Counted from the stretch's first letter, positions 36,227 through 49,629 are shown. The stretch is 64,000 bases of DNA from Rubrivirga litoralis (GCF_031846415.1 NZ_JAVRHT010000020.1:6295-70294); one strand, 5' to 3'. Translations and numbers: made by a program. The notes: generated by a model from the sequence alone, not told the origin.

Positions 36227-36682
36227 ATGAGCCGATTTGCGTTCGTCGCCGCGCTCGCCTGCCTCGGCGCGCTCTCGGCCTGCGACGGGGACGGCGTCGG
36301 GCGCTACCCCGCCCCGCTCGATTTGCCCAGTGCGTCCGTCGTGGAGCTGCGGACCACGGCGCCCGTCCCCGGCCGCTACAACGTGGAGGCGACCGTCGTC
36401 AAGATCACGCGGTGCTACTGCCCGCCGGACGTGTTCTGCGCGCCGTGCCTGTTCGCCGACGGCGTGGTCGTGTCGGAGACCGGGGCGCCGTTCCCCGAGA
36501 GCGACGCCGACAGCCTGGACGCTGCCGGCTACCTCCACGTCGCGGCCGAAGACCCCGAGCAGTTCGAGCGGGGCGGCCGGTACCTGCTCTCCGTCTCGGT
36601 CGAGTCGCGTTCTGAGGGCGTGGACGGCAGCGCTCCTCCCATCGTGTGGACCGACCTCCTTGGCTACGGACGGGCCGAGTAG
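36227..36682 (+). CDS. Cys-rich lipoprotein of unknown function
   Basis: A 151-aa protein, signal MSRFAFVAALACLGALSAC (lipobox LSAC). The mature domain has a C-Y-C-PPDVFC-APC cluster (CYCPPDVFCAPCLF), likely disulfides or a metal site, within a beta-rich region. No family recognised. Starts at the ATG at 36227. Confidence 0.72.
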   Translation: MSRFAFVAALACLGALSACDGDGVGRYPAPLDLPSASVVELRTTAPVPGRYNVEATVVKITRCYCPPDVFCAPCLFADGVVVSETGAPFPESDADSLDAAGYLHVAAEDPEQFERGGRYLLSVSVESRSEGVDGSAPPIVWTDLLGYGRAE

Positions 36683-36805
36683 CGGGGGCGCAGTGTCTCA
36701 CCCCGCTCGGTTGGGGCGGGCGGGGCGGCTTAGCACGAGCGGGGCGGCGACCGATAGGGAGGGGAGCTACTGTGCTCTCCAGTCGGCCCTTTGGGTCCGC
36801 CCGCC

Positions 36806-37234
36806 GTGCGCCTCCCCGCCCTGGTTGTCCTGCTCCTGTCCGTTTCCGCGTGCGAGGGCGGGGCGGAGCGCGTCGGCGATGTCCACCCGGATTCGGTCTA
36901 CGCCTTCGAGTCGGGCCAATTCGAGCCCGACAGCCTCCCCGGCATCGAGCGCCTGGACGCGGCCGCCGCGCAGGGCGACCCGGACGCGCAGTTCAAGGTG
37001 GCCTTCTTCCGCCACCACATGACGGGCGACTACGAGGCGGCCGTTCCCGTTTTCGAGCGGCTCGCCGCCAGCGGCCACCCGGACGCAACGGCGATGCTCG
37101 CGACGGTCTACATGTACGGGAACGGCGTCGAGGTCGACCACGACGAGGCCGCGCGATGGCTGGAGCGGGCCGCCACGCTGGGCCACGAACGTGCCGCCCG
37201 CGACCTCGCGGCGTACCGCGCCCGGCAGCGGTAG
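36806..37234 (+). CDS. Sel1-like repeat lipoprotein
   Basis: A 142-aa protein with GTG start at 36806, lipobox SVSAC, then Sel1-type helical repeats: AAAQGDPDAQFKVAFFRHHM, ASGHPDATAMLATVYMYGNG and EAARWLERAATLGHERAARD. Sel1 repeats mediate protein-protein contacts. Probably a periplasmic adaptor. It follows the Cys-rich lipoprotein on the same strand, with 123 bases between. Confidence 0.82.
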   Translation: MRLPALVVLLLSVSACEGGAERVGDVHPDSVYAFESGQFEPDSLPGIERLDAAAAQGDPDAQFKVAFFRHHMTGDYEAAVPVFERLAASGHPDATAMLATVYMYGNGVEVDHDEAARWLERAATLGHERAARDLAAYRARQR

Positions 37235-37277
37235 GCGCCACCCCGCCCTCGCACTAGGCCAAGGCGCTCTCCCATGC

Positions 37278-37297
37278 GGACACCATGCATGGTGTCC
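37278..37297. repeat. Perfect palindromic repeat followed by CTACG
   Basis: GGACACCATGCATGGTGTCC, a perfect 20-bp palindrome, then CTACG, between a lipoprotein gene and the guaA stop. Confidence 0.8.
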
Positions 37298-37421
37298 CTA
37301 CGCCTCGGGGCGGGACTCCTCGGGCGGGGCGGTAGCGTCCTGCGGCTACCGGCAGGGACCGCCCCGCCCGCACCGGCACACGGGCGGGGTGGAGGGCTCG
37401 TCGCGCGTCACCCCTCGCCCG

Positions 37422-39008
<1,587 letters not shown>

Positions 39009-39117
39009 GAGGGATGGGAGAGGGATACGGGATGGGGAGGGATGGGCAGACGGGGCGGGGCGGCCTCAGAGGGCGGGGCGGTCCGCCGATCCCTCCATGC
39101 CTCTATCCCTCCGTCCC
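39009..39117 (-). repeat. AGGGAT / ATCCCT repeat spacer between gcvH and guaA
   Basis: In transcription direction it starts at the gcvH TGA stop (TGAGGGACGGAGGGATAGAG) and ends with ATCCCTC touching the guaA ATG. The two arms are inverted complements, so the RNA can fold into one stem-loop. A GGGCGGGG pair sits in the middle. Confidence 0.8.
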
Positions 39118-39504
39118 TCAGTCCGCCCCGATCATCTCCTTGTACTCGTCCACCGACAGCAGGCCGTCCACGTCCGACGCCTGGGCGGGGCGGAGCTTGA
39201 CCATCCACCCCGCCCCGTACGGGTCCGTGTTGACGGACTCGGGGGCGTCGTCGAGGTCGGGGTTCACGGACTCGACCGTGCCGGCGATCGGCGCGAACAG
39301 CTCGCTCACCGTCTTGACCGCCTCGACGGTCCCGAACGGCCCCTCGGCCTCGACCTCGGTGCCCTCGGCCTCCATCTCGACGAACACGATGTCGCCCAGC
39401 TCGCTCTGCGCGTAGTCCGTGATCCCGACGGTCACCAGCCCGTCGTCTTCGAGGCGGACCCACTCGTGGTCCTTGGTGTAGCGGCAGTCGTCGGGGAAGG
39501 TCAT
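39118..39504 (-). CDS. gcvH: Glycine cleavage system H protein
   Basis: Lipoyl carrier protein of the glycine cleavage system. The 128-aa protein has MTFPDDCRYTKDHEWVRLED, VGITDYAQSELGDIVFVEM and the lipoylation site EAVKTVSELFAP, in which the middle Lys is the modified residue. The genes for the P and T proteins are not in this window. It sits between accC and guaA, with repeat-built spacers on both sides. Confidence 0.98.
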   Translation of the reverse strand: MTFPDDCRYTKDHEWVRLEDDGLVTVGITDYAQSELGDIVFVEMEAEGTEVEAEGPFGTVEAVKTVSELFAPIAGTVESVNPDLDDAPESVNTDPYGAGWMVKLRPAQASDVDGLLSVDEYKEMIGAD

Positions 39505-39603
39505 GAGGGATGCGGGATGGGGAGGGATGGAGGGACGAGCAGAGGTGGACGGGGACGGCCGGGGCGGGGCGGCGGTCTGCCCATCCCTCCATGCCCGATC
39601 CCT
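39505..39603 (-). repeat. AGGGAT / ATCCCT repeat spacer between accC and gcvH
   Basis: Same architecture as 39009-39117. The accC TAG stop lies inside the repeat (GAGGGATAGAGGGATCGG), and the other arm abuts the gcvH ATG. Confidence 0.8.
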
Positions 39604-40950
39604 CTATCCCTCTTTGACCAGCTCGAACCGCTCGAGGAACTTCGTGTCGAAGTCGCCCGCGAGGAAGCGCGGGTCCTGGAGCAGCTGCTGGTGGAAGGGG
39701 ACCGTCGTGTGGAGGCCCTCGATGATGAACTCGTCGAGCGCCCGGAGCATCTTGCGGATCGCCCGCTCGCGCGTGTCCTCGCGGACGATGAGCTTGGCGA
39801 TGAGCGAGTCGTAGGTGGGCGGGACCGTGTAGCCGGCGAACACGTGCGTGTCGCACCGAACGCCCCGCCCCTTCGGGCTGTGGAAGGCGGTGATTGTGCC
39901 CGGCGAGGGCGAGAAGTTGCGGAACGGGTCCTCGGCGTTGATCCGGCACTCGATGGAGTGGCCGCGCGGGGCGCGGTCGCCGCTCGTAATCGTCTCGCCC
40001 GAGGCCACGCGGATCTGCCACTCGATCAGGTCCGTGTCGGTCACTTCCTCCGTCACCGGATGCTCGACCTGGATCCGCGTGTTCATCTCCATAAAGTAGA
40101 AGTCGCGGTTCTTGTCGAGCAGGAACTCGACCGTGCCTGCCCCGCGGTAGTTGACCGCGAGCGCGCCGTCGATCGCGGCCCGGCCCATCCGCTCGCGGAG
40201 GTCGGCGTCGACGACGGGGCTGGGCGACTCTTCGAGGAGCTTCTGGTGGCGGCGCTGGATCGAGCACTCGCGCTCGCCAAAGTGGACGACCGTGCCCTGG
40301 CCGTCGCCGACGAGTTGGATCTCGACGTGGCGCGGCTCCTCGACGAACTTCTCGATGTAGAGCCGGCCGTCGCCGAAGGCGTTGGCGGCCTCGGTCCCGG
40401 CGGCCACGAACAGCTTCTCGAACTCGGCCTCATTGCTGGCCATGCGCATGCCGCGGCCGCCGCCGCCGGCCGACGCCTTGATCATGACCGGGAAGCCGGC
40501 CTCGCGCGCCGTCGCGAGCCCCTCGGCCACGTCGGCGACCGCCCCGCCCGAGCCGGGCACGACGGGGACGCCGGCCTCGCGCATGGTCTCCTTGGCGACC
40601 GACTTGTCGCCCATCTTCGAGATCGTCTCGGGGCGCGGGCCGATAAAGGTGAGGTCGTGGTCGTCGCAGACGCGGGCGAACTCGGCGTTCTCGGCCAGGA
40701 ACCCGTAGCCCGGGTGGACGGCGTCGGCGCCCGTGACCTCGGCCGCCGCGATGATCGACGGGATGTGGAGGTAGCTCTTAGCGCTCGGCGGCGGCCCGAT
40801 GCACACGGCCTCGTCGGCGAACTTGACGGGCAGCGAGTCGCGGTCGATCGTCGAGTAGACGGCGACCGTCTTGATCCCCATCTCGCGGCACGTCCGGATG
40901 ATGCGGAGCGCGATCTCGCCGCGGTTGGCGATCAGGACTTTTTTAATCAT
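39604..40950 (-). CDS. accC: Acetyl-CoA carboxylase, biotin carboxylase subunit
   Basis: ATP-dependent carboxylation of biotin on AccB, first step of fatty acid synthesis. The 448-aa protein starts MIKKVLIANRGEIALRIIRT at the ATG at 40950, with ATP-grasp Gly loop SAGGGGRGMRMA, catalytic EMNTRIQVEHPVTEEVT and the C-terminal carboxylase domain. Directly follows accB, separated by an inverted-repeat spacer of 69 bases. Confidence 0.98.
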   Translation of the reverse strand: MIKKVLIANRGEIALRIIRTCREMGIKTVAVYSTIDRDSLPVKFADEAVCIGPPPSAKSYLHIPSIIAAAEVTGADAVHPGYGFLAENAEFARVCDDHDLTFIGPRPETISKMGDKSVAKETMREAGVPVVPGSGGAVADVAEGLATAREAGFPVMIKASAGGGGRGMRMASNEAEFEKLFVAAGTEAANAFGDGRLYIEKFVEEPRHVEIQLVGDGQGTVVHFGERECSIQRRHQKLLEESPSPVVDADLRERMGRAAIDGALAVNYRGAGTVEFLLDKNRDFYFMEMNTRIQVEHPVTEEVTDTDLIEWQIRVASGETITSGDRAPRGHSIECRINAEDPFRNFSPSPGTITAFHSPKGRGVRCDTHVFAGYTVPPTYDSLIAKLIVREDTRERAIRKMLRALDEFIIEGLHTTVPFHQQLLQDPRFLAGDFDTKFLERFELVKEG

Positions 40951-41019
40951 GGAGCGTGTTGCGTGTTGCGTGTCCAGTGTTTGCATGTAAACACGCAAGG
41001 CTGAACACGTAACAGGGCT
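40951..41019 (-). repeat. 7-bp tandem / inverted repeat spacer between accB and accC
   Basis: In transcription direction: TAG stop of accB, GTGTT-type units, then the inverted ACACGCA ACACGCA ACACG tandem reaching the accC start. Exact 8-bp arms are TTGCGTGT (40966-40973) and ACACGCAA (40991-40998). Confidence 0.8.
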
Positions 41020-41523
41020 CTACTTTTCGATCACGAACAGGGGCTGGTCGAACTCAACCGGCTCCGCGTTCTCGACGAGGAGCCGGGTGACGGTCCCGGC
41101 CTCCTCGGCCTGGATCTCGTTCATGAGCTTCATCGCCTCGATGATGCACAGCGTCTGGCCGACCTCGACGCGGTCGCCGACGGCCACGAACGGGTCGGCC
41201 TCGGGCGAGGGCGCGGCGTAAAACGTGCCGACGATGGGCGCGAGGACCAGCGACTCGTTCGCGCCCGAGCCGGGCTCGGCGGCCGCCCCGCCCTCGTCCG
41301 GCGCGGGCGGGGCGGGCGACACGGCGGCGGGCGCAGTGCTGGGCGGGGCGGCGGCGGCCGGCGGCGCCGTCATCACGACGGGCGGGGCGGTCGACGCCGG
41401 CGCCGGCCGCTGCGTGGCGCGGACGGTCAGCTTGAACCCCTCCTCTTCGACCTTCACCTCGGCCAGGCCGCTCTCGGCGACGATCTCGAGGAGGCGCTGA
41501 ATCTTGTCGAGGTCCATGTCCAT
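41020..41523 (-). CDS. accB: Acetyl-CoA carboxylase, biotin carboxyl carrier protein
   Basis: A 167-aa BCCP: an N-terminal helix (MDMDLDKIQRLLEIVAESGL), a long Ala/Pro/Gly linker (residues 40-95) encoded largely by GGGCGGGG-type motifs, and the biotinyl domain with the biotin site IEAMKLMNEI. Carries carboxybiotin between AccC and the carboxyltransferase. Another in-frame ATG is at 41517. The first gene of the accB-accC-gcvH-guaA series. Confidence 0.97.
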   Translation of the reverse strand: MDMDLDKIQRLLEIVAESGLAEVKVEEEGFKLTVRATQRPAPASTAPPVVMTAPPAAAAPPSTAPAAVSPAPPAPDEGGAAAEPGSGANESLVLAPIVGTFYAAPSPEADPFVAVGDRVEVGQTLCIIEAMKLMNEIQAEEAGTVTRLLVENAEPVEFDQPLFVIEK

Positions 41524-41616
41524 GTGCCAGAGCGGGCGGGGCGGAGAGGCGCGGAATCTACGGCGCGGGGCGGCGGAGCGGTACCGGGCCGCCCCGCCCG
41601 TTCAGTCCGACGGGCG

Positions 41617-42186
41617 CTAGGCGGCCGTCACGCGGGTTTGGTAGGAGCCCGTCTCCGGGTCCACGCGGACGATGTCGCCCTCGTTGATGAAGAGCGGCAC
41701 CTGGACCGTCGCCCCGCTCTCGAGCGTGGCCGGCTTGGTGGCGCCGGTCGCCGTGTCGCCCTTGAGGCCGGGGTCGGTCTGCGAGACCGCGAGCTCGACC
41801 ATGCGCGGGAGCTCGACGTTGAGCGGCTCGTCGGAGCCGGCGTCGAAGAGGACGTCGATCATGCCGCCCTCCTTGATAAACTCCTTGCCCGTCACGAGGT
41901 CGCTGCGGAGCGTCCGCTGCTCGTACGTCTCGGTGTTCATAAAGTGGAGGCCCAGGTCGTCCTCGTAGAGGTACTGCATCTGGCGGCGTTCGACGCGGAC
42001 GTCCTCGACCTTCTCGCCGGCCCGGAACGTGGTGTCGACGATCTTCCCGTTGCGGACGTTCTTGAGCTTCCCGCGCACGAACGCCCCGCCCTTGCCGGGC
42101 TTGACGTGCATGAACTCAACGATCTGCCAGAGGTCGTTCTTCCAGTTGAGGACGAGGCCGTTGCGGAAGTCTTGCGTGGAGGCCAT
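41617..42186 (-). CDS. efp: Elongation factor P
   Basis: Rescues ribosomes stalled on polyproline. The 189-aa protein has three beta-barrel domains: domain I with FMHVKPGKGGAFVRGKLKN (the Lys of PGKGG is at the position that is post-translationally modified in many bacteria), then GEKVEDVRVERRQMQYLYED, and a C-terminal domain ending FINEGDIVRVDPETGSYQTR. A TAGCTTTT box lies 28 bases upstream. This role fits a proteome with many Pro-rich linkers. Confidence 0.97.
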   Translation of the reverse strand: MASTQDFRNGLVLNWKNDLWQIVEFMHVKPGKGGAFVRGKLKNVRNGKIVDTTFRAGEKVEDVRVERRQMQYLYEDDLGLHFMNTETYEQRTLRSDLVTGKEFIKEGGMIDVLFDAGSDEPLNVELPRMVELAVSQTDPGLKGDTATGATKPATLESGATVQVPLFINEGDIVRVDPETGSYQTRVTAA

Positions 42187-42213
42187 GCGGTCGGGGCGGG
42201 GTGGCGTGGGCGG

Positions 42214-42221
42214 AAAAGCTA
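42214..42221 (-). promoter_or_regulatory. Putative -7 box TAGCTTTT for efp
   Basis: Good match to the Bacteroidota -7 element. Confidence 0.5.
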
Positions 42222-42279
42222 CTCCGCCGCCGCCCCGCCCGCGGCGAATCGCGCGTGGAGCCGGGCGGCCCCGGTGGAC

Positions 42280-42460
42280 CTAACGGGCGGGGCGGCGCTC
42301 CTCCCGCACCCAGACGCGGACGCTCGCCGGCCCGAACGCCTGCGCGCCGACGCCGCCGGCCGGCGCGAGCCCGTCCAGGTCCACCGCCCCGCCCTCGGCG
42401 TCGGTGGGCGGAGCCAGAGGGCCGGCACGGGCGGGGCGGGGGTGTGCGGGCGGGGCGGCC
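42280..42460 (-). pseudogene. Possible C-terminal remnant of a lost gene
   Basis: Reading toward a TAG at 42280 gives a coding-like peptide containing DAEGGAVDLDGLAPAGGVGA and ending ASVRVWVREERRPAR. Its composition fits genuine proteins here better than the arginine- and proline-rich antisense frames do. There is no start in frame: an in-frame TAG lies upstream, in a GC-motif tract. Parent family not recognised. Confidence 0.35.
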
Positions 42461-42510
42461 GCAGACTAACGCCCGGCCCCGCCCGTGCGCGTCGGCCCGA
42501 GGTCGGGGAC

Positions 42511-42532
42511 TCGGTACGGGGCGCTCGGTACA
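42511..42532. repeat. GTAC repeat fragment
   Basis: CGGTACGGGGCGCTCGGTAC, a free, degraded copy. Confidence 0.5.
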
Positions 42533-42669
42533 GAGGGCGGGGCGGGCGACCGTCCAGGGCCGCCCCGCCGTTGCGTGCAACGGCGCTACAGGGTCCCGCC
42601 AGGGCGGAGCGGTCGGGGGCGACGCGACCGCCCCGCCCCCGCGCCGTGCGGGCGGGGCGGGCACCTTCC

Positions 42670-42703
42670 CGTACCCCGTACCCCGTACCCCGTACCGGCC
42701 TTA
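42670..42703 (-). repeat. GTAC repeat element at the serA stop codon
   Basis: On the minus strand the TAA stop is followed by GGCC and then GGTACGG units repeated every 7 bases (four GTAC). Confidence 0.8.
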
Positions 42704-43930
42704 AAACAGGACGCGCGTGCGGATCGTCCCCTCAACCTCGCGGAGCGCGCCGAGCGCCTCGTCCGACGTCCGGCCGTCGAGGTCGGTCACGACGTAGCCC
42801 AGGTCGCCGCGCGTCTGGAGAAACTGGGCCTCGACGTTCGCTCCGACGTCGGAGAACACGCCGTTGACGGCCGCGATCACGCCCGGCACGTTCCGGTGCA
42901 TGTGCAAGATGCGGTGGGCGCCCGGGTGCGGCGGGAGCGCCACCTCGGGCACGTTCACCGACGTCTCCGTGCTCCCGTTGTCGCTGTAGCGGACGAGCTT
43001 GCCGGCCACCTCGGCGCCGATGTTCTCCTGGGCCTCGACCGTCGAGCCGCCAACGTGCGGCGTCAAGAGCGCCCGGTCGATCCCCTGGAGCGGCGACGTG
43101 AACGGGTCGTCGTTCGAGGCCGGCTCGGTTGGGTACACGTCGACGGCGGCGCCGGCGAGGTGGCCGCGCCCGAGCGCCGCGGCGAGCGCGCTGAGGTCGA
43201 CGACCGACCCGCGCGAGGCGTTGAGGAGCACGGCGTCGGGCTTCATGCGCGCGATCTCGGCCGCCCCGACGAGCCCCCGCGTTTGCGACGTGTCCGGCAC
43301 GTGGAGCGTGACGACGTCGGCCTGGTCCAGCAGGGCGCCCAGACTGGGGGCGGGGTGGGCGTTCCCGAGCGGGAGCGTGGCGGCCGTGTCGTAGAACACG
43401 ACGCGCATCCCGAGCCCCTCGGCCAGCACCGAGAGCTGCTTGCCGATGTTGCCGTAGCCCACGATTCCCAGCGTCTTGCCGCGGATCTCGCGGCTCGTCC
43501 CCACGCTCTTGGCCCACTCGCCGCGGTGCGCCCGCGCGTTCTTCTCGGGCACGCCGCGGAGCAGCAGGATGGCCTCCGCGAGCACCAACTCGGCGACGGA
43601 CCGCGTGTTCGAGAACGGGGCGTTGAACACGGCCACGCCGCGCCGGCTCGCCGCCTCCAGGTCAATCTGGTTGGTCCCGATGCAGAACGCGCCCACGGCG
43701 ACCAGCTTCTCGGCCGCCCTGAACACGTCGGCCGTCAGCTGCGTCCGCGAGCGGATGCCCAGAAAGTGCACGTCGCGGACGAGGTCGAGGAGCGCGTCGC
43801 CGGTCGCCGCCCCGCCCTCGCGCTCGACGCGCGTGTAGCCGGCCTCCCGGAAGGCCCGGACGGCGGTGTCGTGAACGCCCTCCAGGAGCAGGACCTTGAT
43901 CTTGTCTTTGTCGAGCGACGTGGCGGCCAT
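42701..43930 (-). CDS. serA: D-3-phosphoglycerate dehydrogenase
   Basis: First step of serine synthesis: oxidises 3-phosphoglycerate to 3-phosphohydroxypyruvate with NAD. The 409-aa protein has the NAD motif GIVGYGNIGKQLSVLAEGLG, catalytic Arg in LNASRGSVVD, the Glu region PTEPASNDDPF and catalytic His in LTPHVGGSTVEAQ, and a C-terminal ACT domain (HRNVPGVIAAVNGVFSDVGA...) that usually binds serine for feedback inhibition. Length and ending resemble the E. coli type. Confidence 0.96.
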   Translation of the reverse strand: MAATSLDKDKIKVLLLEGVHDTAVRAFREAGYTRVEREGGAATGDALLDLVRDVHFLGIRSRTQLTADVFRAAEKLVAVGAFCIGTNQIDLEAASRRGVAVFNAPFSNTRSVAELVLAEAILLLRGVPEKNARAHRGEWAKSVGTSREIRGKTLGIVGYGNIGKQLSVLAEGLGMRVVFYDTAATLPLGNAHPAPSLGALLDQADVVTLHVPDTSQTRGLVGAAEIARMKPDAVLLNASRGSVVDLSALAAALGRGHLAGAAVDVYPTEPASNDDPFTSPLQGIDRALLTPHVGGSTVEAQENIGAEVAGKLVRYSDNGSTETSVNVPEVALPPHPGAHRILHMHRNVPGVIAAVNGVFSDVGANVEAQFLQTRGDLGYVVTDLDGRTSDEALGALREVEGTIRTRVLF

Positions 43931-44130
43931 CGGGCGGGGCGGTCGTGGGGCGGGGCGCGCCGGTCGAACCGGCCGCGCGGCGCGCTGATCCGGGCGGCTC
44001 GGGCGGGGCGGCCCCGGAAACGTGCGGCGGCGGTTAACGGCCGCCGGGCAGGCTCCGATACCTGCGTCCCGTTCCCCCGCCGCCCCGGACCGTGCCCACC
44101 GCCCCGCCCGCCCCGCCCGCCACCGAGGCC

Positions 44131-47112
<2,982 letters not shown>

Positions 47113-47223
47113 GGGACAATGGCGAAGGGGCGCGGGGCAGGGCCGCCGCCCCGCCCGTGGCCGCCGCCCCGCCCACGCCGAGGGCGGGGCGGGCACCGTG
47201 GGGCGGGGTGGCGCGCGCTCCCA

Positions 47224-47245
47224 GGGCGACCGCCGCTCGCCCCTA
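47224..47245 (-). repeat. Palindrome + CTA element containing the pcrA stop codon
   Basis: GGGCGACCGCCGCTCGCCC followed by CTAC; the CTA is the complement of the TAG stop of the helicase gene. Almost identical to 1774-1795. Confidence 0.75.
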
Positions 47246-49603
47246 CTCGACCACCTGGAGGCGCGCGAACGCCAGCTTCAGCTTTTTCTGGCCGACCGAG
47301 TTAAAAAACACCGTCGCCGCGGCGCGCTCGCCGGCGCCCTCGACGGCCAGCACCTTCCCGTTCCCGAACGAGCGGTGGTGCACACGGACGCCCGGCACGA
47401 TCGCCGACTCGCCCTCGTCGTAGACGACCTCGCGCTCGCCGGACGCGACCCGCTTGGTCTTCCGCTTGGGGCCGCTGTCCGGCCGCAGCGAGCGCTTCCA
47501 GTAGTCCGGCGACATGTCGCCGTAGCCGCCCGTGCCGCCGGCCGACGGCTCGAACCGCCCCGCCCGCGCCTCGAACCGGCCGCCGGACTCCGTGCGCAGC
47601 AGGTCGTCGCCGTCGAGCTCGTCGAGGAACCGGCTGCGGACGCTCGACTGCTGGTCGCCGTAGCGGTACCGGCTCCGGGCGTAGCTGAGGTAGAGGGCCT
47701 CCTCGGCGCGCGTCACGCCGACGTAGAGGAGCCGCCGCTCCTCCTCCAGCTCCGTCGGGTCCTGGGCCGCCTTGGCGAGCGGGAACAGGCCCTCCTCCAG
47801 CCCGGTCACGAACACGACCTTGAACTCGAGCCCCTTCGAGGCGTGGAGCGTCATGAGCGTGACGCGGTTGTCGTCGTCGCCCAGGCGGTCCACGTCGGCC
47901 ACGAGGCTCACCTCTTGCAAGAACTCGCTCAGCGTACGCGGCTCGCCGGACGGGTCGCCGCCGGCGAACTCGGCAACGGCGTTGAGCAGCTCATGGATGT
48001 TCTCCAACCGGGCCAGCGCCTCGGGCGTGTTCTGGTCGCGGTACGACTGGAGCAGCCCGGTCTCCTGGATGAGCTCGCGGGCGAGCTCGTCGGCCGGCGC
48101 CGTCTGCGCCTTCGAGGCGAACCGCGAGACCAAAAACCCGAACCCCTCGACGGCCTTCGCCGCGCGCGCCGAGAGCCCCGCCCCGCCCGGGTCCTGGACC
48201 GCCTGCCACAGCCCGACCCGGTGCTCGGTCGCGTAGGCGCGGAGCTGGTCGACCGTCTTGCCGCCGATCCCGCGCGTCGGCGTGTTGACGACGCGGAGCA
48301 GCGACGCCTCGTCGGACGGGTTGACGGCGAGGCGGAGGTAGGCGAGCGCGTCCTTGATCTCCTTGCGCTGGTAGAAGCTCACGCCGCCGACGAGCCGGTA
48401 CGGGATCCCGCCCCGCCGGAGCGCCTCCTCGATCGAGCGCGACTGGGCGTTCGTCCGGTAGAGCACGGCCACGTCGGACCACCCGATGCCGGACCGCGAG
48501 CGGAGGTCGCGGATCGTCCGCTCCACCTTCTGCGCCTCGTCGCGCTCCGACAGCGCCTCCATGAGGATGACGGGGTCGCCCTCGGAGTTGTCGGTCCAGA
48601 GCGTCTTGTCGAGCTGCTTCGTGTTGCCGCTGATGACGGCGTCGGCCAGGCGCACGATCCGCTGCGTGCTCCGGTAGTTCTGCTCCAGGCGGATCGTCTT
48701 GGCCTCGGGGTAGTCCTTCTGGAACGAGAGGATGTTCTGGATGTCGGCCCCGCGGAAGGCGTAGATGCTCTGGGCGTCGTCGCCGACCACACAGATGTTG
48801 CGGTGCTCGGCGGCCAGGAGCTTGGCGAGCACGTACTGCGTCCGGTTCGTGTCCTGGTACTCGTCGATGTGGAGGTAGCGCCACCGCCGCTGGTACTCTT
48901 TGAGGACATCCGGGTGCTGCTCGAAGAGGCGGATGGGCCACCCGAGCAGGTCGTCGAAGTCCATCGCGTTGGCCTGCCGGAGCGCCGCGTTGTAGGGCGC
49001 GTAGAGCCGTGCTGCGGCCTCGGTGAACGGGTCGCCCGCGAGGCGCGCGTACTCGTCCGGCCCCACCTGGGCGTTCTTGGCGCCCGAGATCGCGCTCCGC
49101 ACCGACCGCGGCGTGACGCGCTTGGGGTCGACCCCGTAGCGCGTCATGAGCTCCTTGAGGAGCCGCTCGGTGTCGTCGGAGTCGTAGATCGTGAAGTTGC
49201 GCGAGAACCCGATCTTGTCGGCCTCGCGGCGGAGCACGCGGCTAAAGACGCTGTGGAACGTGCCCATCCACATGCCCTTGGCCTCGTCGCCCACGAGGTC
49301 GGTCACGCGGGCGCGCATCTCGCGGGCGGCCTTGTTGGTGAAGGTGAGGGCGAGGATCTGGCTCGGCCACGCCTTTTTGGCCGCGATGAGGACGGCCACC
49401 CGGTGCGTGAGCGTCCGCGTCTTGCCCGAGCCCGGCCCGGCGATGATCATGACCGGCCCCTCGGTCGTGCCGGCCGCCTCCTGCTGGGCCGGGTTGAGGC
49501 CGCCCAGGAGCGCCTCGACGGCGCCGTCGTCGGCGGAGGCCGTGGGCGGGGCGGGGCGGTCGGGGCCGCCGTCGGGCGGGGGGCGGAGGGCGAACGTCTT
49601 CAT
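47243..49603 (-). CDS. pcrA: ATP-dependent DNA helicase PcrA/UvrD
   Basis: A 786-aa superfamily 1A helicase used in repair and removal of protein blocks. Motif I AGPGSGKTRTLTHR, motif Ia LALTFTNKAAREM, motif II IDEYQDTN, motif III VVGDDAQSIYAFRGAD, motif IV RLEQNYRST, motif V TLMTLHASKGLEF and motif VI LLYVGVTRAEE are all present. The C-terminal Tudor-like RNA-polymerase-binding segment (VHHRSFGNGKVLAVEG) is also kept. The ATG at 49603 is chosen from a TAGGTTCG box 27 bases upstream. Confidence 0.96.
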   Translation of the reverse strand: MKTFALRPPPDGGPDRPAPPTASADDGAVEALLGGLNPAQQEAAGTTEGPVMIIAGPGSGKTRTLTHRVAVLIAAKKAWPSQILALTFTNKAAREMRARVTDLVGDEAKGMWMGTFHSVFSRVLRREADKIGFSRNFTIYDSDDTERLLKELMTRYGVDPKRVTPRSVRSAISGAKNAQVGPDEYARLAGDPFTEAAARLYAPYNAALRQANAMDFDDLLGWPIRLFEQHPDVLKEYQRRWRYLHIDEYQDTNRTQYVLAKLLAAEHRNICVVGDDAQSIYAFRGADIQNILSFQKDYPEAKTIRLEQNYRSTQRIVRLADAVISGNTKQLDKTLWTDNSEGDPVILMEALSERDEAQKVERTIRDLRSRSGIGWSDVAVLYRTNAQSRSIEEALRRGGIPYRLVGGVSFYQRKEIKDALAYLRLAVNPSDEASLLRVVNTPTRGIGGKTVDQLRAYATEHRVGLWQAVQDPGGAGLSARAAKAVEGFGFLVSRFASKAQTAPADELARELIQETGLLQSYRDQNTPEALARLENIHELLNAVAEFAGGDPSGEPRTLSEFLQEVSLVADVDRLGDDDNRVTLMTLHASKGLEFKVVFVTGLEEGLFPLAKAAQDPTELEEERRLLYVGVTRAEEALYLSYARSRYRYGDQQSSVRSRFLDELDGDDLLRTESGGRFEARAGRFEPSAGGTGGYGDMSPDYWKRSLRPDSGPKRKTKRVASGEREVVYDEGESAIVPGVRVHHRSFGNGKVLAVEGAGERAAATVFFNSVGQKKLKLAFARLQVVE

Positions 49604-49629
49604 CGGAGCGGAGCAGTTTGGGTCTCGCC

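Larger units (their letters stand above)
42187..42700. other. 514-base spacer between serA and efp with a possible gene remnant
   Basis: Holds the efp promoter box, GTAC repeats near both ends of its serA-proximal half, and a minus-strand frame at about 42280-42460 that reads like the C-terminus of a protein (see findings). No intact gene. Confidence 0.55.

Noticed and set aside
37278..37297. CRISPR repeat or phage attachment site
   Set aside because: The palindromes are dispersed single copies with no regular spacers and no cas or integrase genes nearby.
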